DNA of 43,131 nucleotides from Flavobacteriales bacterium CG_4_9_14_3_um_filter_40_17 (GTDB lineage: Bacteria > Bacteroidota > Bacteroidia > Flavobacteriales > Flavobacteriaceae), in assembly GCA_002790195.1 (NCBI GenBank), contig PFUR01000040.1:1-43131 (forward strand), written 5' to 3'. This document shows positions 16,151 to 23,459 of this stretch, in pieces. Numbering within the stretch: position 1 is the first letter of the stretch; the number at the start of each line of letters is the position of its first letter. The position numbers and the translations under genes were made by a program. The notes below the pieces were generated by a model. That model was not told the origin of the DNA. It saw only the letters and a list, made by a program, of their open reading frames with translations, and searched no databases.

Positions 16151-17551
16151 ATGTCCGATTTTAATTTTAACACACACACCAAGAAAATTCTCGCCGACAC
16201 CATCACCCCAGTGAGTGTTTATCTGAAAATACGGGATGTTTTCTCCAACAGCTTGTTGCTCGAAAGCTCCGATTATCATGCCAACGACAATAGTTTTTCA
16301 TACATCTGTTGCAATCCGGTTGCTTCGATTTCTGTTAAAAATAAACAACTGCATCGCCAATATCCTGACGGCTCATCGGAGGTAGTTTCACTCGATTCAA
16401 AATCCGATTTACCGACTTTGATAGATACTTTTGCCAAAAAGTTTTCCTCCAAAAAAAACAGCTATAAATTTATCACCCACGGGCTCTTTGGTTATATTAG
16501 CTACGATGCCGTTCAGTATTTCGAACAAGTTGAAATCACCGAAAAATCAGGAAAAATAGACATTCCTGATTTGTATTATGCCGTGTATCAAAATGTGATT
16601 GCCATCAACCATTTTAAAAATGAAGCCTATATTTTTTGCCACTCGCTCGATGAACAGAACAATATTGCGCAAATCGAACAACTCCTGCAATCCAAGAACA
16701 TTCCAAGCTATCATTTTTCAAAACAATCGGAAGCCGTTTCCAACCTGACCAATGTCGAATTCAAAGAAAATGTCGCCGTTGCGAAGAAACATTGCCACCG
16801 CGGCGATGTCTTTCAACTGGTGCTTTCCCGACGATTTCAACAAGCTTTCAAAGGCGATGAATTCAATGTTTACAGAGCCTTGCGAAGTATCAACCCCTCT
16901 CCCTATTTGTTCTTTTTCGATTACGGCGATTTCAAGATTTTTGGCTCCTCACCCGAAGCGCAATTGGTTGTCAAAGACCGCAAAGCAGAAATTCACCCCA
17001 TAGCCGGCACGTTTAAAAGAACGGGTGATGACGAGCAAGATGCGGCTTTAGCCAAGCAACTTTCCATAGATCAAAAAGAAAATAGCGAACACGTGATGTT
17101 GGTCGATTTGGCGCGAAACGATTTGAGCCGGAACGGGCACGATGTCACCGTTGAAAAATACAGGGAAGTGCAATATTTTTCGCATGTCATTCACTTGGTT
17201 TCCAAGGTAACCGGGCAGTTGCATCCCAATAGCATCACGATGCAAGTTGTGGCCGATACTTTCCCGGCGGGTACTTTGAGTGGTGCGCCCAAACACATGG
17301 CGATGCAACTGATTGATAAATACGAAAAAACCAACCGCGGATTTTACGGTGGTGCACTTGGGTTTATGGATTTTGAAGGCAATTTTAACCACGCCATTAT
17401 GATACGCACTTTTCTGAGTAAAAATCACCATTTATATTATCAGGCAGGTGCCGGAATCGTTGCCGATTCCAACGAAGAAAGCGAGATGCAGGAAGTATAT
17501 AACAAATTAGGCGCATTGAACCATGCCTTGGACATGGCAGAAAATATTTAA
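16151..17551 (+). CDS. trpE: Anthranilate synthase component I
   Basis: The 466-residue chorismate-binding subunit makes anthranilate from chorismate and ammonia supplied by TrpG, the first step to tryptophan. The N-terminal half has the LLESS motif (residues 36-40), the tryptophan feedback-binding site of TrpE, so allosteric control is likely retained. The catalytic C-terminal half shows HPIAGTFKRTGDDEQD, EHVMLVDLARNDLSR, SGAPKHMAMQLID, YGGALGFMDFEGNFNHAIMIRT and YQAGAGIVADSNEESE. The LLESS motif and operon context favour TrpE over PabB. It is the first structural gene after the attenuator. A 103-base gap separates it from trpG. Confidence 0.95.
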   Translation: MSDFNFNTHTKKILADTITPVSVYLKIRDVFSNSLLLESSDYHANDNSFSYICCNPVASISVKNKQLHRQYPDGSSEVVSLDSKSDLPTLIDTFAKKFSSKKNSYKFITHGLFGYISYDAVQYFEQVEITEKSGKIDIPDLYYAVYQNVIAINHFKNEAYIFCHSLDEQNNIAQIEQLLQSKNIPSYHFSKQSEAVSNLTNVEFKENVAVAKKHCHRGDVFQLVLSRRFQQAFKGDEFNVYRALRSINPSPYLFFFDYGDFKIFGSSPEAQLVVKDRKAEIHPIAGTFKRTGDDEQDAALAKQLSIDQKENSEHVMLVDLARNDLSRNGHDVTVEKYREVQYFSHVIHLVSKVTGQLHPNSITMQVVADTFPAGTLSGAPKHMAMQLIDKYEKTNRGFYGGALGFMDFEGNFNHAIMIRTFLSKNHHLYYQAGAGIVADSNEESEMQEVYNKLGALNHALDMAENI

Positions 17552-17654
17552 TGAATCAATTTTATGAAATGAGCCATAACAATTCTAGATACCAACCGAA
17601 AATGTTGATTGGTGAATTCCATCTGACCGTTAAAAAAATAATAAATATCAACAG

Positions 17655-18221
17655 ATGAAAAATATATTAGTCATTGACAATTACGACAGTTTTGTTTACA
17701 ACCTGGTGCATGAGTTAGATCGGTTGGGTTGCCAAGTAACGGTTTGGCGGAACGACCAATTCGAATTGGAGGCGGTTGCGCCGTTTGATAAAATTTTGCT
17801 ATCGCCCGGACCGGGCGTTCCCGATGAAGCCGGTTTGTTGAAAGCAGTCATCGAGAAATACGCACCCACCAAAAGCATTTTGGGCGTATGTCTGGGGCAA
17901 CAAGCCATCGGCGAAGTTTTCGGTGGGACGCTGGAAAATTTAGACAAGGTGTATCACGGTGTCGCAACGCCTATCCAGATCCTTGCCACGGATGAGCCTT
18001 TATTTGAAGGCATACCACGTGAAATAGAAGTCGGAAGATACCATTCGTGGGTGGTTTCCCATCCGTTGCCGCCCGAATTGGAAGCCACTTCTTTCGATGC
18101 CAATGGGCAAATCATGTCGCTCAGGCATCGAAAATATGACGTGCGCGGTGTGCAATTCCATCCGGAATCTATTTTGACACCCATGGGCGGCAAGATTTTG
18201 GAAAATTGGATGAAGCGTTGA
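17655..18221 (+). CDS. trpG: Anthranilate synthase component II (glutamine amidotransferase)
   Basis: This 188-residue class I amidotransferase frees ammonia from glutamine for TrpE. It has the oxyanion motif SPGPGVPDEAG (50-60), nucleophile Cys79 in GVCLGQQAIGE and the His169/Glu171 pair in GVQFHPES. The start MKNILVIDNYDSFVYNLVHEL is canonical. Proteins of this type can also serve PabB (aminodeoxychorismate synthase), and no second copy is visible in the window, so dual use is possible. It is separated from trpD by a 222-base spacer that carries repeat-like sequence. Confidence 0.95.
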   Translation: MKNILVIDNYDSFVYNLVHELDRLGCQVTVWRNDQFELEAVAPFDKILLSPGPGVPDEAGLLKAVIEKYAPTKSILGVCLGQQAIGEVFGGTLENLDKVYHGVATPIQILATDEPLFEGIPREIEVGRYHSWVVSHPLPPELEATSFDANGQIMSLRHRKYDVRGVQFHPESILTPMGGKILENWMKR

Positions 18222-18279
18222 TTTATAAGTACAAAGTATTGATTAAAAAGTATTAAGGTAATAAGTGATAGAATTAATG

Positions 18280-18318
18280 TTTTGGCGTTGCCAGAGCTTG
18301 TCGAAGGCAACACCAAAA
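18280..18318. repeat. Imperfect inverted repeat in the trpG-trpD spacer
   Basis: TTTTGGCGTTGCC (18280-18292) and GGCAACACCAAAA (18306-18318) pair over 13 positions with one mismatch, around the loop AGAGCTTGTCGAA. The loop resembles the CTTCGACAAGCTC motif that I recall as an abundant intergenic repeat in Flavobacteria. A second small palindrome, GTTTCAC-A-GTGAAAC, follows at 18394-18408. No T-run follows, so neither looks like a terminator of the forward transcript. Confidence 0.55.
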
Positions 18319-18443
18319 AATATTAGCCGATCGGAACACTTTGTGAAACCCCATGTCTCCTTTGTGTTCTTTATGGTAAAATCATCGAGCAAAGTTTCAC
18401 AGTGAAACACGATAGGTTCAGTCGAAAAAAGAAATAAGAGATT

Positions 18444-19442
18444 ATGAAACAGATATTAAACCGATTAATCAATCAGGAAGTACTTTCCAAAACGGAAGCC
18501 AAAACGGTTTTAATCAATATTTCAAACGGCCAATACAACAGCAGTCAAATCGCTGCTTTCTTGACGGTTTACATGATGCGGAGCATCACCGTGGAAGAAC
18601 TCGAAGGTTTCCGCGATGCGCTCCTCGAACTCTGTATCGCCATCGATTTGAAAGACTTCAACACCATCGATTTGTGCGGCACGGGCGGCGATGGCAAAGA
18701 CACTTTCAACATTTCCACCACAGCGGCCTTTATCACGGCAGGAGCCGGCATCAAAGTGGCCAAACACGGCAATTACGGAGTTTCGTCAATATCGGGTTCG
18801 AGTAACGTGATGGAAACTTTGGGAATCAAATTTACCAACAACGCCGATTTTTTGAAAAAAAGCATCGACCGAGCCGGCATTTGCATTTTGCATGCGCCAC
18901 TATTCCATCCGGCGATGAAAAACGTTGCACCCATCCGAAAAGAATTAGGCGTAAAAACCTTTTTCAACATGCTCGGCCCAATGGTCAACCCCTCATTTCC
19001 GCAAAATCAGGTGGTGGGTGTTTTTAACCTCGAACTGGCAAGAACGTATGGCTATTTGTATCAAAATACGGAGAAGAATTTTACAATTTTGCACGCCTTA
19101 GATGGTTATGATGAAATTTCACTGACCGGAAACACCAAAGCCATTTCAAAGATCAGCGAAACCATGATTAGCCCGGCAGATTTCGGACTCAGCCCGCTCC
19201 AAAAAGCAGCCATAACAGGAGGTGATACCGTAGAGGCTTCGGCTAAAATTTTTTTAGATGTTTTGTCCGGAAAAGGAACAAAAGCTCAAAACGAAGTAGT
19301 GTGTGCCAACGCGGCTATGGCAATCACCACCGTGGATGGCTGTGCGCTTGATACTGCGTATGAACGCGCCAAGGAAAGCCTCGAATCAGGCAAAGCACTA
19401 AAGGCATTTAAACAACTGCAAACCTTGAGTTCTGAATCGTAA
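18444..19442 (+). CDS. trpD: Anthranilate phosphoribosyltransferase
   Basis: This 332-residue enzyme transfers phosphoribose from PRPP to anthranilate. The PRPP/Mg loop DLCGTGGDGKDTFNISTTAAFI (about residues 73-94) and KHGNYGVSSISGSSNVMETLG (109-129) are fully conserved. The downstream HPAMKNVAPIRKELGVKTFFNMLGPMVNP is the anthranilate-binding region. The length is normal. The ATG at 18444 gives the usual N-terminal helix. It is followed only 13 bases later by trpC. Confidence 0.95.
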   Translation: MKQILNRLINQEVLSKTEAKTVLINISNGQYNSSQIAAFLTVYMMRSITVEELEGFRDALLELCIAIDLKDFNTIDLCGTGGDGKDTFNISTTAAFITAGAGIKVAKHGNYGVSSISGSSNVMETLGIKFTNNADFLKKSIDRAGICILHAPLFHPAMKNVAPIRKELGVKTFFNMLGPMVNPSFPQNQVVGVFNLELARTYGYLYQNTEKNFTILHALDGYDEISLTGNTKAISKISETMISPADFGLSPLQKAAITGGDTVEASAKIFLDVLSGKGTKAQNEVVCANAAMAITTVDGCALDTAYERAKESLESGKALKAFKQLQTLSSES

Positions 19443-19455
19443 ATTTGCTATCAAA

Positions 19456-20238
19456 ATGAACATACTCGATAAAATAATAGCCGACAAGAAAAGAGAAATC
19501 ATTCTCAAGAAATCCATCATTTCGACGAGACAACTCGAAGCCTCCGGTTTGTTTGAAAGAACGCCCCTTTCACTTTACAAATATTTGCAAAGAAAGCCCT
19601 TTGGCATCATCACCGAACATAAACGCCGTTCGCCTTCCAAAGCCATTATCAACCAAAGTTTTACAGTAGAAGAAGTGGTAAAAGGCTATGAAAATGCAGG
19701 TGCAGCCGCCATTTCGGTTCTCACAGACGGAAAATATTTTGGTGGTTCTTTAGACGATTTACTATTGGCAAGAGCAGCTGTTAACATTCCGCTGTTGCGC
19801 AAAGAATTTAACGTGGACGAATACCAAATCCTCGAAGCCAAAGCGTACGGAGCCGATTTGATTCTGCTAATCGCCGCGGTTTTAACACGAGAAAAAATTA
19901 GACAATTGTCTGAGTTTGCCAAAAGTTTGGGTTTGGAAGTTTTGCTTGAAGTACACAGCCGCGAAGAACTCGAAAAATCGTTGATGCCAAGTTTGGATTT
20001 GATAGGCGTAAACAACCGCAACCTAAAAACTTTTGACGTGAGCCTTGACACCAGCAAAGAATTGGTCGAGGCGATACCTGATGATTTTATCAAAGTTTCC
20101 GAAAGCGGTATCAGCCATCCGGATGCTGTCAAGGAATTGTTGCCCCATGGTTTTAAAGGTTTTCTCATCGGTGAGAATTTTATGAAAACCGAAAATCCGG
20201 GCGAAGCGGCAAAAACATTTATAAAACAAATCGGCTGA
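19456..20238 (+). CDS. trpC: Indole-3-glycerol-phosphate synthase
   Basis: This 260-residue TIM-barrel enzyme closes the indole ring. The sequence shows MNILDKIIADKKREI at the start and TEHKRRSPSKAII, which carries a catalytic Lys. Further on are AISVLTDGKYFGGSLDDL, PLLRKEFNVDEYQILEAKAYGADLILLIAAVL, GVNNRNLKTFDVSL and VSESGISHPDAVKELL, which cover the catalytic and phosphate-binding loops. It is a stand-alone enzyme, not fused to TrpF as in enterobacteria. It lies 13 bases after trpD; a 77-base gap containing a perfect palindrome separates it from trpF. Confidence 0.95.
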   Translation: MNILDKIIADKKREIILKKSIISTRQLEASGLFERTPLSLYKYLQRKPFGIITEHKRRSPSKAIINQSFTVEEVVKGYENAGAAAISVLTDGKYFGGSLDDLLLARAAVNIPLLRKEFNVDEYQILEAKAYGADLILLIAAVLTREKIRQLSEFAKSLGLEVLLEVHSREELEKSLMPSLDLIGVNNRNLKTFDVSLDTSKELVEAIPDDFIKVSESGISHPDAVKELLPHGFKGFLIGENFMKTENPGEAAKTFIKQIG

Positions 20239-20257
20239 GGTTTTAATAAACAAGACA

Positions 20258-20290
20258 AGACCTCACAGGTTTTCAAAACCTGTGAGGTCT
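20258..20290. repeat. Perfect palindrome in the trpC-trpF gap (repeat 1 of 3)
   Basis: AGACCTCACAGGTTTT (20258-20273), one C, then AAAACCTGTGAGGTCT (20275-20290): a 16-bp perfect inverted repeat. It lies 25 bases before the trpF ATG. No T-run follows on either strand, so it is not a standard terminator. The arms are related to those at 20951 and 22299. Confidence 0.88.
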
Positions 20291-20315
20291 AAGTAAAAAA
20301 AATTATAATACTGTC

Positions 20316-20930
20316 ATGAAACTCAAAATATGCGGCATGAAATTTCCGGAAAACATCCAAGCGGTGTCTGCTTTGATGCCCGATTATATGGGCTTTATTT
20401 TCTGGGAAAAATCAGCACGCTATTTTGACGGAGAAATTCCCAAACTTCCCGAAAACATCAAAAAAACCGGCGTTTTTGTCGATGCATCGATGGAATATGT
20501 AAAGAGTAAAATCAAAAAACATCAACTGCAAGCCGTTCAGCTGCATGGCAAAGAAACCCCTGACTATTGTCATCGATTGCAAGCAGAGAAAGTCGAAATA
20601 GTCAAGGTTTTTTCGGTCGGTACAAACTTTGATTTTCAGGCATTGGAATCCTATGAAGAAGTGTGTGATTTCTATCTTTTTGACACCAAAGGTAAATTGC
20701 CAGGCGGAAACGGTTATGTTTTTGATTGGGAAATAATAAAAAAGTACAACAGCCCCAAACCTTTTTTTTTGAGTGGCGGTATCGGGTTGGATGAAATAAA
20801 TAAAGTAAAAAAAATCTTGGGGGCCGATTTACCTGTCTATGCCATTGATGTAAACAGTAAATTTGAAACCAAACCCGGGTTGAAAGATGTCAAAAAATTA
20901 AAAGTTTTTAAAAAAGAAATTTTAGAATAA
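20316..20930 (+). CDS. trpF: Phosphoribosylanthranilate isomerase
   Basis: The 204-residue TIM-barrel isomerase carries out the Amadori rearrangement between the TrpD and TrpC steps. It starts MKLKICGMKFPENIQAV with the catalytic Cys6. Other motifs are PDYMGFIFWEKSARYF, AVQLHGKET, the catalytic Asp region YLFDTKGKLPGGNG and the phosphate loop PFFLSGGIGLDEI, plus AIDVNSKFETKPGLKD. The length is typical of stand-alone TrpF. The gene is preceded and followed by palindromic repeats but is otherwise ordinary. Confidence 0.95.
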   Translation: MKLKICGMKFPENIQAVSALMPDYMGFIFWEKSARYFDGEIPKLPENIKKTGVFVDASMEYVKSKIKKHQLQAVQLHGKETPDYCHRLQAEKVEIVKVFSVGTNFDFQALESYEEVCDFYLFDTKGKLPGGNGYVFDWEIIKKYNSPKPFFLSGGIGLDEINKVKKILGADLPVYAIDVNSKFETKPGLKDVKKLKVFKKEILE

Positions 20931-20950
20931 AACTAGACCCGACCAAACCC

Positions 20951-20981
20951 GACCCGAAAGGTTTCAAAAACCTTTCGGGTC
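20951..20981. repeat. Perfect palindrome in the trpF-trpB gap (repeat 2 of 3)
   Basis: GACCCGAAAGGTTT (20951-20964), loop CAA, AAACCTTTCGGGTC (20968-20981): a 14-bp perfect stem. A partial copy of the left arm (AGACCCGA) lies just upstream near 20935. It ends 33 bases before the trpB ATG. Relative to repeats 1 and 3, base changes in one arm are matched in the other. Confidence 0.88.
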
Positions 20982-21014
20982 TATAAAAATAGAATAGAAA
21001 AAAATAATAAAACC

Positions 21015-22196
21015 ATGAGTTACCACGTCAACGAAAAAGGTTATTACGGCGAATTTGGCGGTGCCTATATTCCCGAAATGCTTTACCCCAATGTGGCTGA
21101 ATTGCGCGAGCAATACCTGTCCATTATGCTGCAACCCGATTTTCAAGCCGAGTTTCGCGCCTTGCTTCGCGACTATGCCGGCAGACCCACACCACTTTAT
21201 TTTGCCAAAAGGCTGTCGGAAAAATACAACACCAAAATCTACCTCAAACGCGAAGATTTGTGCCACACCGGAGCGCACAAAGTCAATAATACCATTGGAC
21301 AGATTCTCATGGCGCAACGATTGGGCAAAACCCGCATCATTGCCGAGACTGGAGCCGGGCAACACGGTGTAGCCACCGCCACAGTTTGCGCACTTATGGG
21401 CTTGGAGTGCATCGTCTATATGGGCGAAATCGACATCGAAAGACAAGCACCCAACGTCGCGCGCATGAAAATGCTGGGAGCCGAAGTCAGACCCGCCAAA
21501 TCAGGTTCGCGCACCCTCAAAGATGCCACCAACGAAGCCATTCGCGATTGGATTAACAACCCGGTGGACACACATTACATCATCGGGTCGGTCGTCGGAC
21601 CGCATCCCTATCCGGATATGGTGGCGCGGTTTCAGTCGGTCATTTCCGAAGAAATCAAATACCAACTGCTTGAAACCGAAGGCAGGGATATTCCAGATTA
21701 TGTCATCGCCTGCGTAGGCGGCGGTAGCAATGCAGCCGGGGCTTTCTACCATTTTTTAGATGACGAACGGGTAAACCTGATTGCCGTGGAAGCTGCTGGA
21801 AAAGGCATCGACACGGGCGAGAGTGCGGCTACTTCGGTTTTGGGAAAAATAGGCATCATCCATGGTAGCAAAACCCTGCTCATGCAAACACCGGACGGGC
21901 AAATCACCGAACCCTATTCCATCTCTGCCGGGTTGGACTATCCCGGTGTCGGTCCCATGCATGCACATTTGTTCCGCAGCCGCAGGGCTGAGTTTATCTC
22001 TATCACGGACGATCAGGCCATGCAGTGGGGACTCGAATTGTCTAAAACCGAGGGGATTATTCCGGCCATTGAGTCGGCGCACGCTTTTGCGGTCTTGGAT
22101 GTGAAAAAATTCAAACCCACCGATGTGGTTGTTATCAACCTGTCCGGACGGGGCGACAAGGATTTGAATACGTATATTAAATATTTTAATTTTTAG
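21015..22196 (+). CDS. trpB: Tryptophan synthase beta subunit
   Basis: This 393-residue PLP enzyme joins indole and serine. It begins with [20 protein letters not shown]-binding Lys89 lies in [20 protein letters not shown], and the phosphate-binding loop is [29 protein letters not shown] is also present. It is a TrpB1-type protein of normal length. The stop TAG at 22194-22196 contributes the first base of a REP-like element, so the element has inserted or evolved right at the gene end without damaging it. trpA follows after 152 bases. Confidence 0.96.
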   Translation: MSYHVNEKGYYGEFGGAYIPEMLYPNVAELREQYLSIMLQPDFQAEFRALLRDYAGRPTPLYFAKRLSEKYNTKIYLKREDLCHTGAHKVNNTIGQILMAQRLGKTRIIAETGAGQHGVATATVCALMGLECIVYMGEIDIERQAPNVARMKMLGAEVRPAKSGSRTLKDATNEAIRDWINNPVDTHYIIGSVVGPHPYPDMVARFQSVISEEIKYQLLETEGRDIPDYVIACVGGGSNAAGAFYHFLDDERVNLIAVEAAGKGIDTGESAATSVLGKIGIIHGSKTLLMQTPDGQITEPYSISAGLDYPGVGPMHAHLFRSRRAEFISITDDQAMQWGLELSKTEGIIPAIESAHAFAVLDVKKFKPTDVVVINLSGRGDKDLNTYIKYFNF

Positions 22197-22264
22197 GGCG
22201 TTTCCCCGCCAACGCGGGGGTTTGGTCATCCGCGGGACACGGTGCCTTTTTGCTATCCCTAACG
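22196..22264. repeat. REP-like intergenic palindromic element, copy 2
   Basis: It starts GGGCGTTTCCCC, holds a 6-bp hairpin CCCCGC (22204-22209) with GCGGGG (22214-22219), continues with TCATCCGCGGGACAC and ends GCTATCCCTAACG. The ends match copy 1 at 8010-8107, while the middle is shorter. Its first G is the last base of the trpB stop codon. Confidence 0.7.
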
Positions 22265-22298
22265 AGACAAGTACGAACACAAATGATTTTCAATTACA

Positions 22299-22331
22299 AG
22301 ACCTGAAAGGTTTCTAAAACCTTTCAGGTCT
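22299..22331. repeat. Perfect palindrome in the trpB-trpA gap (repeat 3 of 3)
   Basis: AGACCTGAAAGGTTT (22299-22313), loop CTA, AAACCTTTCAGGTCT (22317-22331): a 15-bp perfect stem. It ends 17 bases before the trpA ATG. An A-run, not a T-run, follows on the coding strand. Confidence 0.88.
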
Positions 22332-22348
22332 AAAAAAAATAAAAAGAA

Positions 22349-23116
22349 ATGAATCGAATCAAACTAAAATTACAAGAAAACAAAAAACTGCTGTCTATTT
22401 ATTTCACGGCAGGTTTCCCATCGCTGAACGACACCGTACCCATCCTGCATGCCTTAGAAGAAAACGGAGTGGACATGGTAGAAATCGGGCTGCCCTTTAG
22501 CGATCCGTTGGCAGACGGGCCGACCATACAAGAAAGTTCAACACAAGCCTTGCGCAACGGCATGACTTCCGACAAACTTTTCGGTCAACTCAAAGACATC
22601 CGAAAGACCATTCATATTCCGCTAATCATTATGGGCTACTTCAACCCGATGATGCAGTACGGCGTGGAGAAATTTTGTCAAAAATGTCAGGAAATCGGCA
22701 TCGATGGGCTCATCATTCCCGATTTGTCGGTGGATGTGTATGAAGAAAACTACCAATCCATATTTAAACAATACGGGTTGTCCAATATTTTTCTGATTAC
22801 TCCCCAAACATCTGAAGCCCGCATCCGGTTTATCGACTCGGTTTCAGAAGGCTTTATTTATATGGTGAGCAGCGCGAGTGTGACCGGAGCTAAAGGCACA
22901 TTTGGCGAGGCGCAAAAACAATATTTTGAGCGCACCGCTAAGTTGGATCTTAAAAACCCGCAAATTGTGGGTTTTGGCATCAGCAACCGCCAAACTTTTG
23001 AGCAAGCCACAACCTTCGCCAAAGGGGCTATCATTGGCTCGGCCTTTATCAAGTTTTTAAAGGAAAACGGGGTTGAAAAGATTGCGCATTTTCTGAAAAT
23101 GTTGAATCACGACTAA
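22349..23116 (+). CDS. trpA: Tryptophan synthase alpha subunit
   Basis: The 255-residue TIM-barrel subunit splits indole-3-glycerol phosphate and passes indole to TrpB. Catalytic Glu45 (MVEIGLPFSDP) and Asp56 (PLADGPTIQESS) are present. So are PLIIMGYFNPMMQYG, GIDGLIIPDLS, FIYMVSSASVTGAKG and the phosphate loop VGFGISNRQTF with GAIIGSAFIKFL. It is the last gene of the operon. The 151 bases after it (to the THX gene) show no clear terminator. Confidence 0.96.
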   Translation: MNRIKLKLQENKKLLSIYFTAGFPSLNDTVPILHALEENGVDMVEIGLPFSDPLADGPTIQESSTQALRNGMTSDKLFGQLKDIRKTIHIPLIIMGYFNPMMQYGVEKFCQKCQEIGIDGLIIPDLSVDVYEENYQSIFKQYGLSNIFLITPQTSEARIRFIDSVSEGFIYMVSSASVTGAKGTFGEAQKQYFERTAKLDLKNPQIVGFGISNRQTFEQATTFAKGAIIGSAFIKFLKENGVEKIAHFLKMLNHD

Positions 23117-23267
23117 AACAAACACTCTAATGTATATGGTGTTTGGCCAACTTAAATGTCGTATTTGCAAGTTGAATCTGCCACCCGGTGTTTTTCAAAA
23201 ATCATTTAAGTTAAATTAAATTTTTTTCTTACCTTGTAAAACATTAACCTTTAAATTAAATTTTACC

Positions 23268-23441
23268 ATGGGAAAAGGAGATAAAAAAACCAGAAGAGGG
23301 AAAATTGTAATCGGGTCACGGGGCAAGTTACGCCCGCGAAAAAAAGAAAAACAACTTGTGGAAACAGCCAAAGTAAAAGTTGAGAAGCCTAAGGTTGAGA
23401 AACCGGCTGCCAAGGCTAAAAAAACGAAAACTAAAGAATAA
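23268..23441 (+). CDS. 30S ribosomal protein THX (bTHX) with basic tail
   Basis: A 57-residue very basic protein that is easy to miss. The N-terminal 24 residues MGKGDKKTRRGKIVIGSRGK + LRPR match the THX family, a tiny peptide that lies in the head of the small ribosomal subunit. It then carries an unusual Lys/Ala/Glu/Pro tail with a repeated VEKPKVEKPAAK pattern, about 30 residues long. The ATG at 23268 is the only sensible start. It sits between trpA and the convergent dprA, with an AT-rich upstream region that may hold its own promoter (TACCTTG near 23230, imperfect). Confidence 0.85.
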   Translation: MGKGDKKTRRGKIVIGSRGKLRPRKKEKQLVETAKVKVEKPKVEKPAAKAKKTKTKE

Positions 23442-23459
23442 ACCTTAATTTTTTTTGCG

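Noticed and set aside
16151-17551. PabB or menaquinone-type isochorismate synthase instead of TrpE
   Set aside because: The LLESS tryptophan-binding motif, the Trp-codon leader and the operon context favour TrpE.
19686-20276. A 196-codon open frame opposite trpC
   Set aside because: Ser/Leu-rich antisense shadow of a fully conserved trpC; no start signal or family.
20258-22331. The three trp palindromes as a CRISPR array or as rho-independent terminators
   Set aside because: Spacing is hundreds of bases with genes between, and no T-runs follow the stems; full read-through is needed to express trpFBA.
23216-23413. A minus-strand 65-codon frame over the THX gene
   Set aside because: The plus strand encodes THX here; the minus frame is its shadow.
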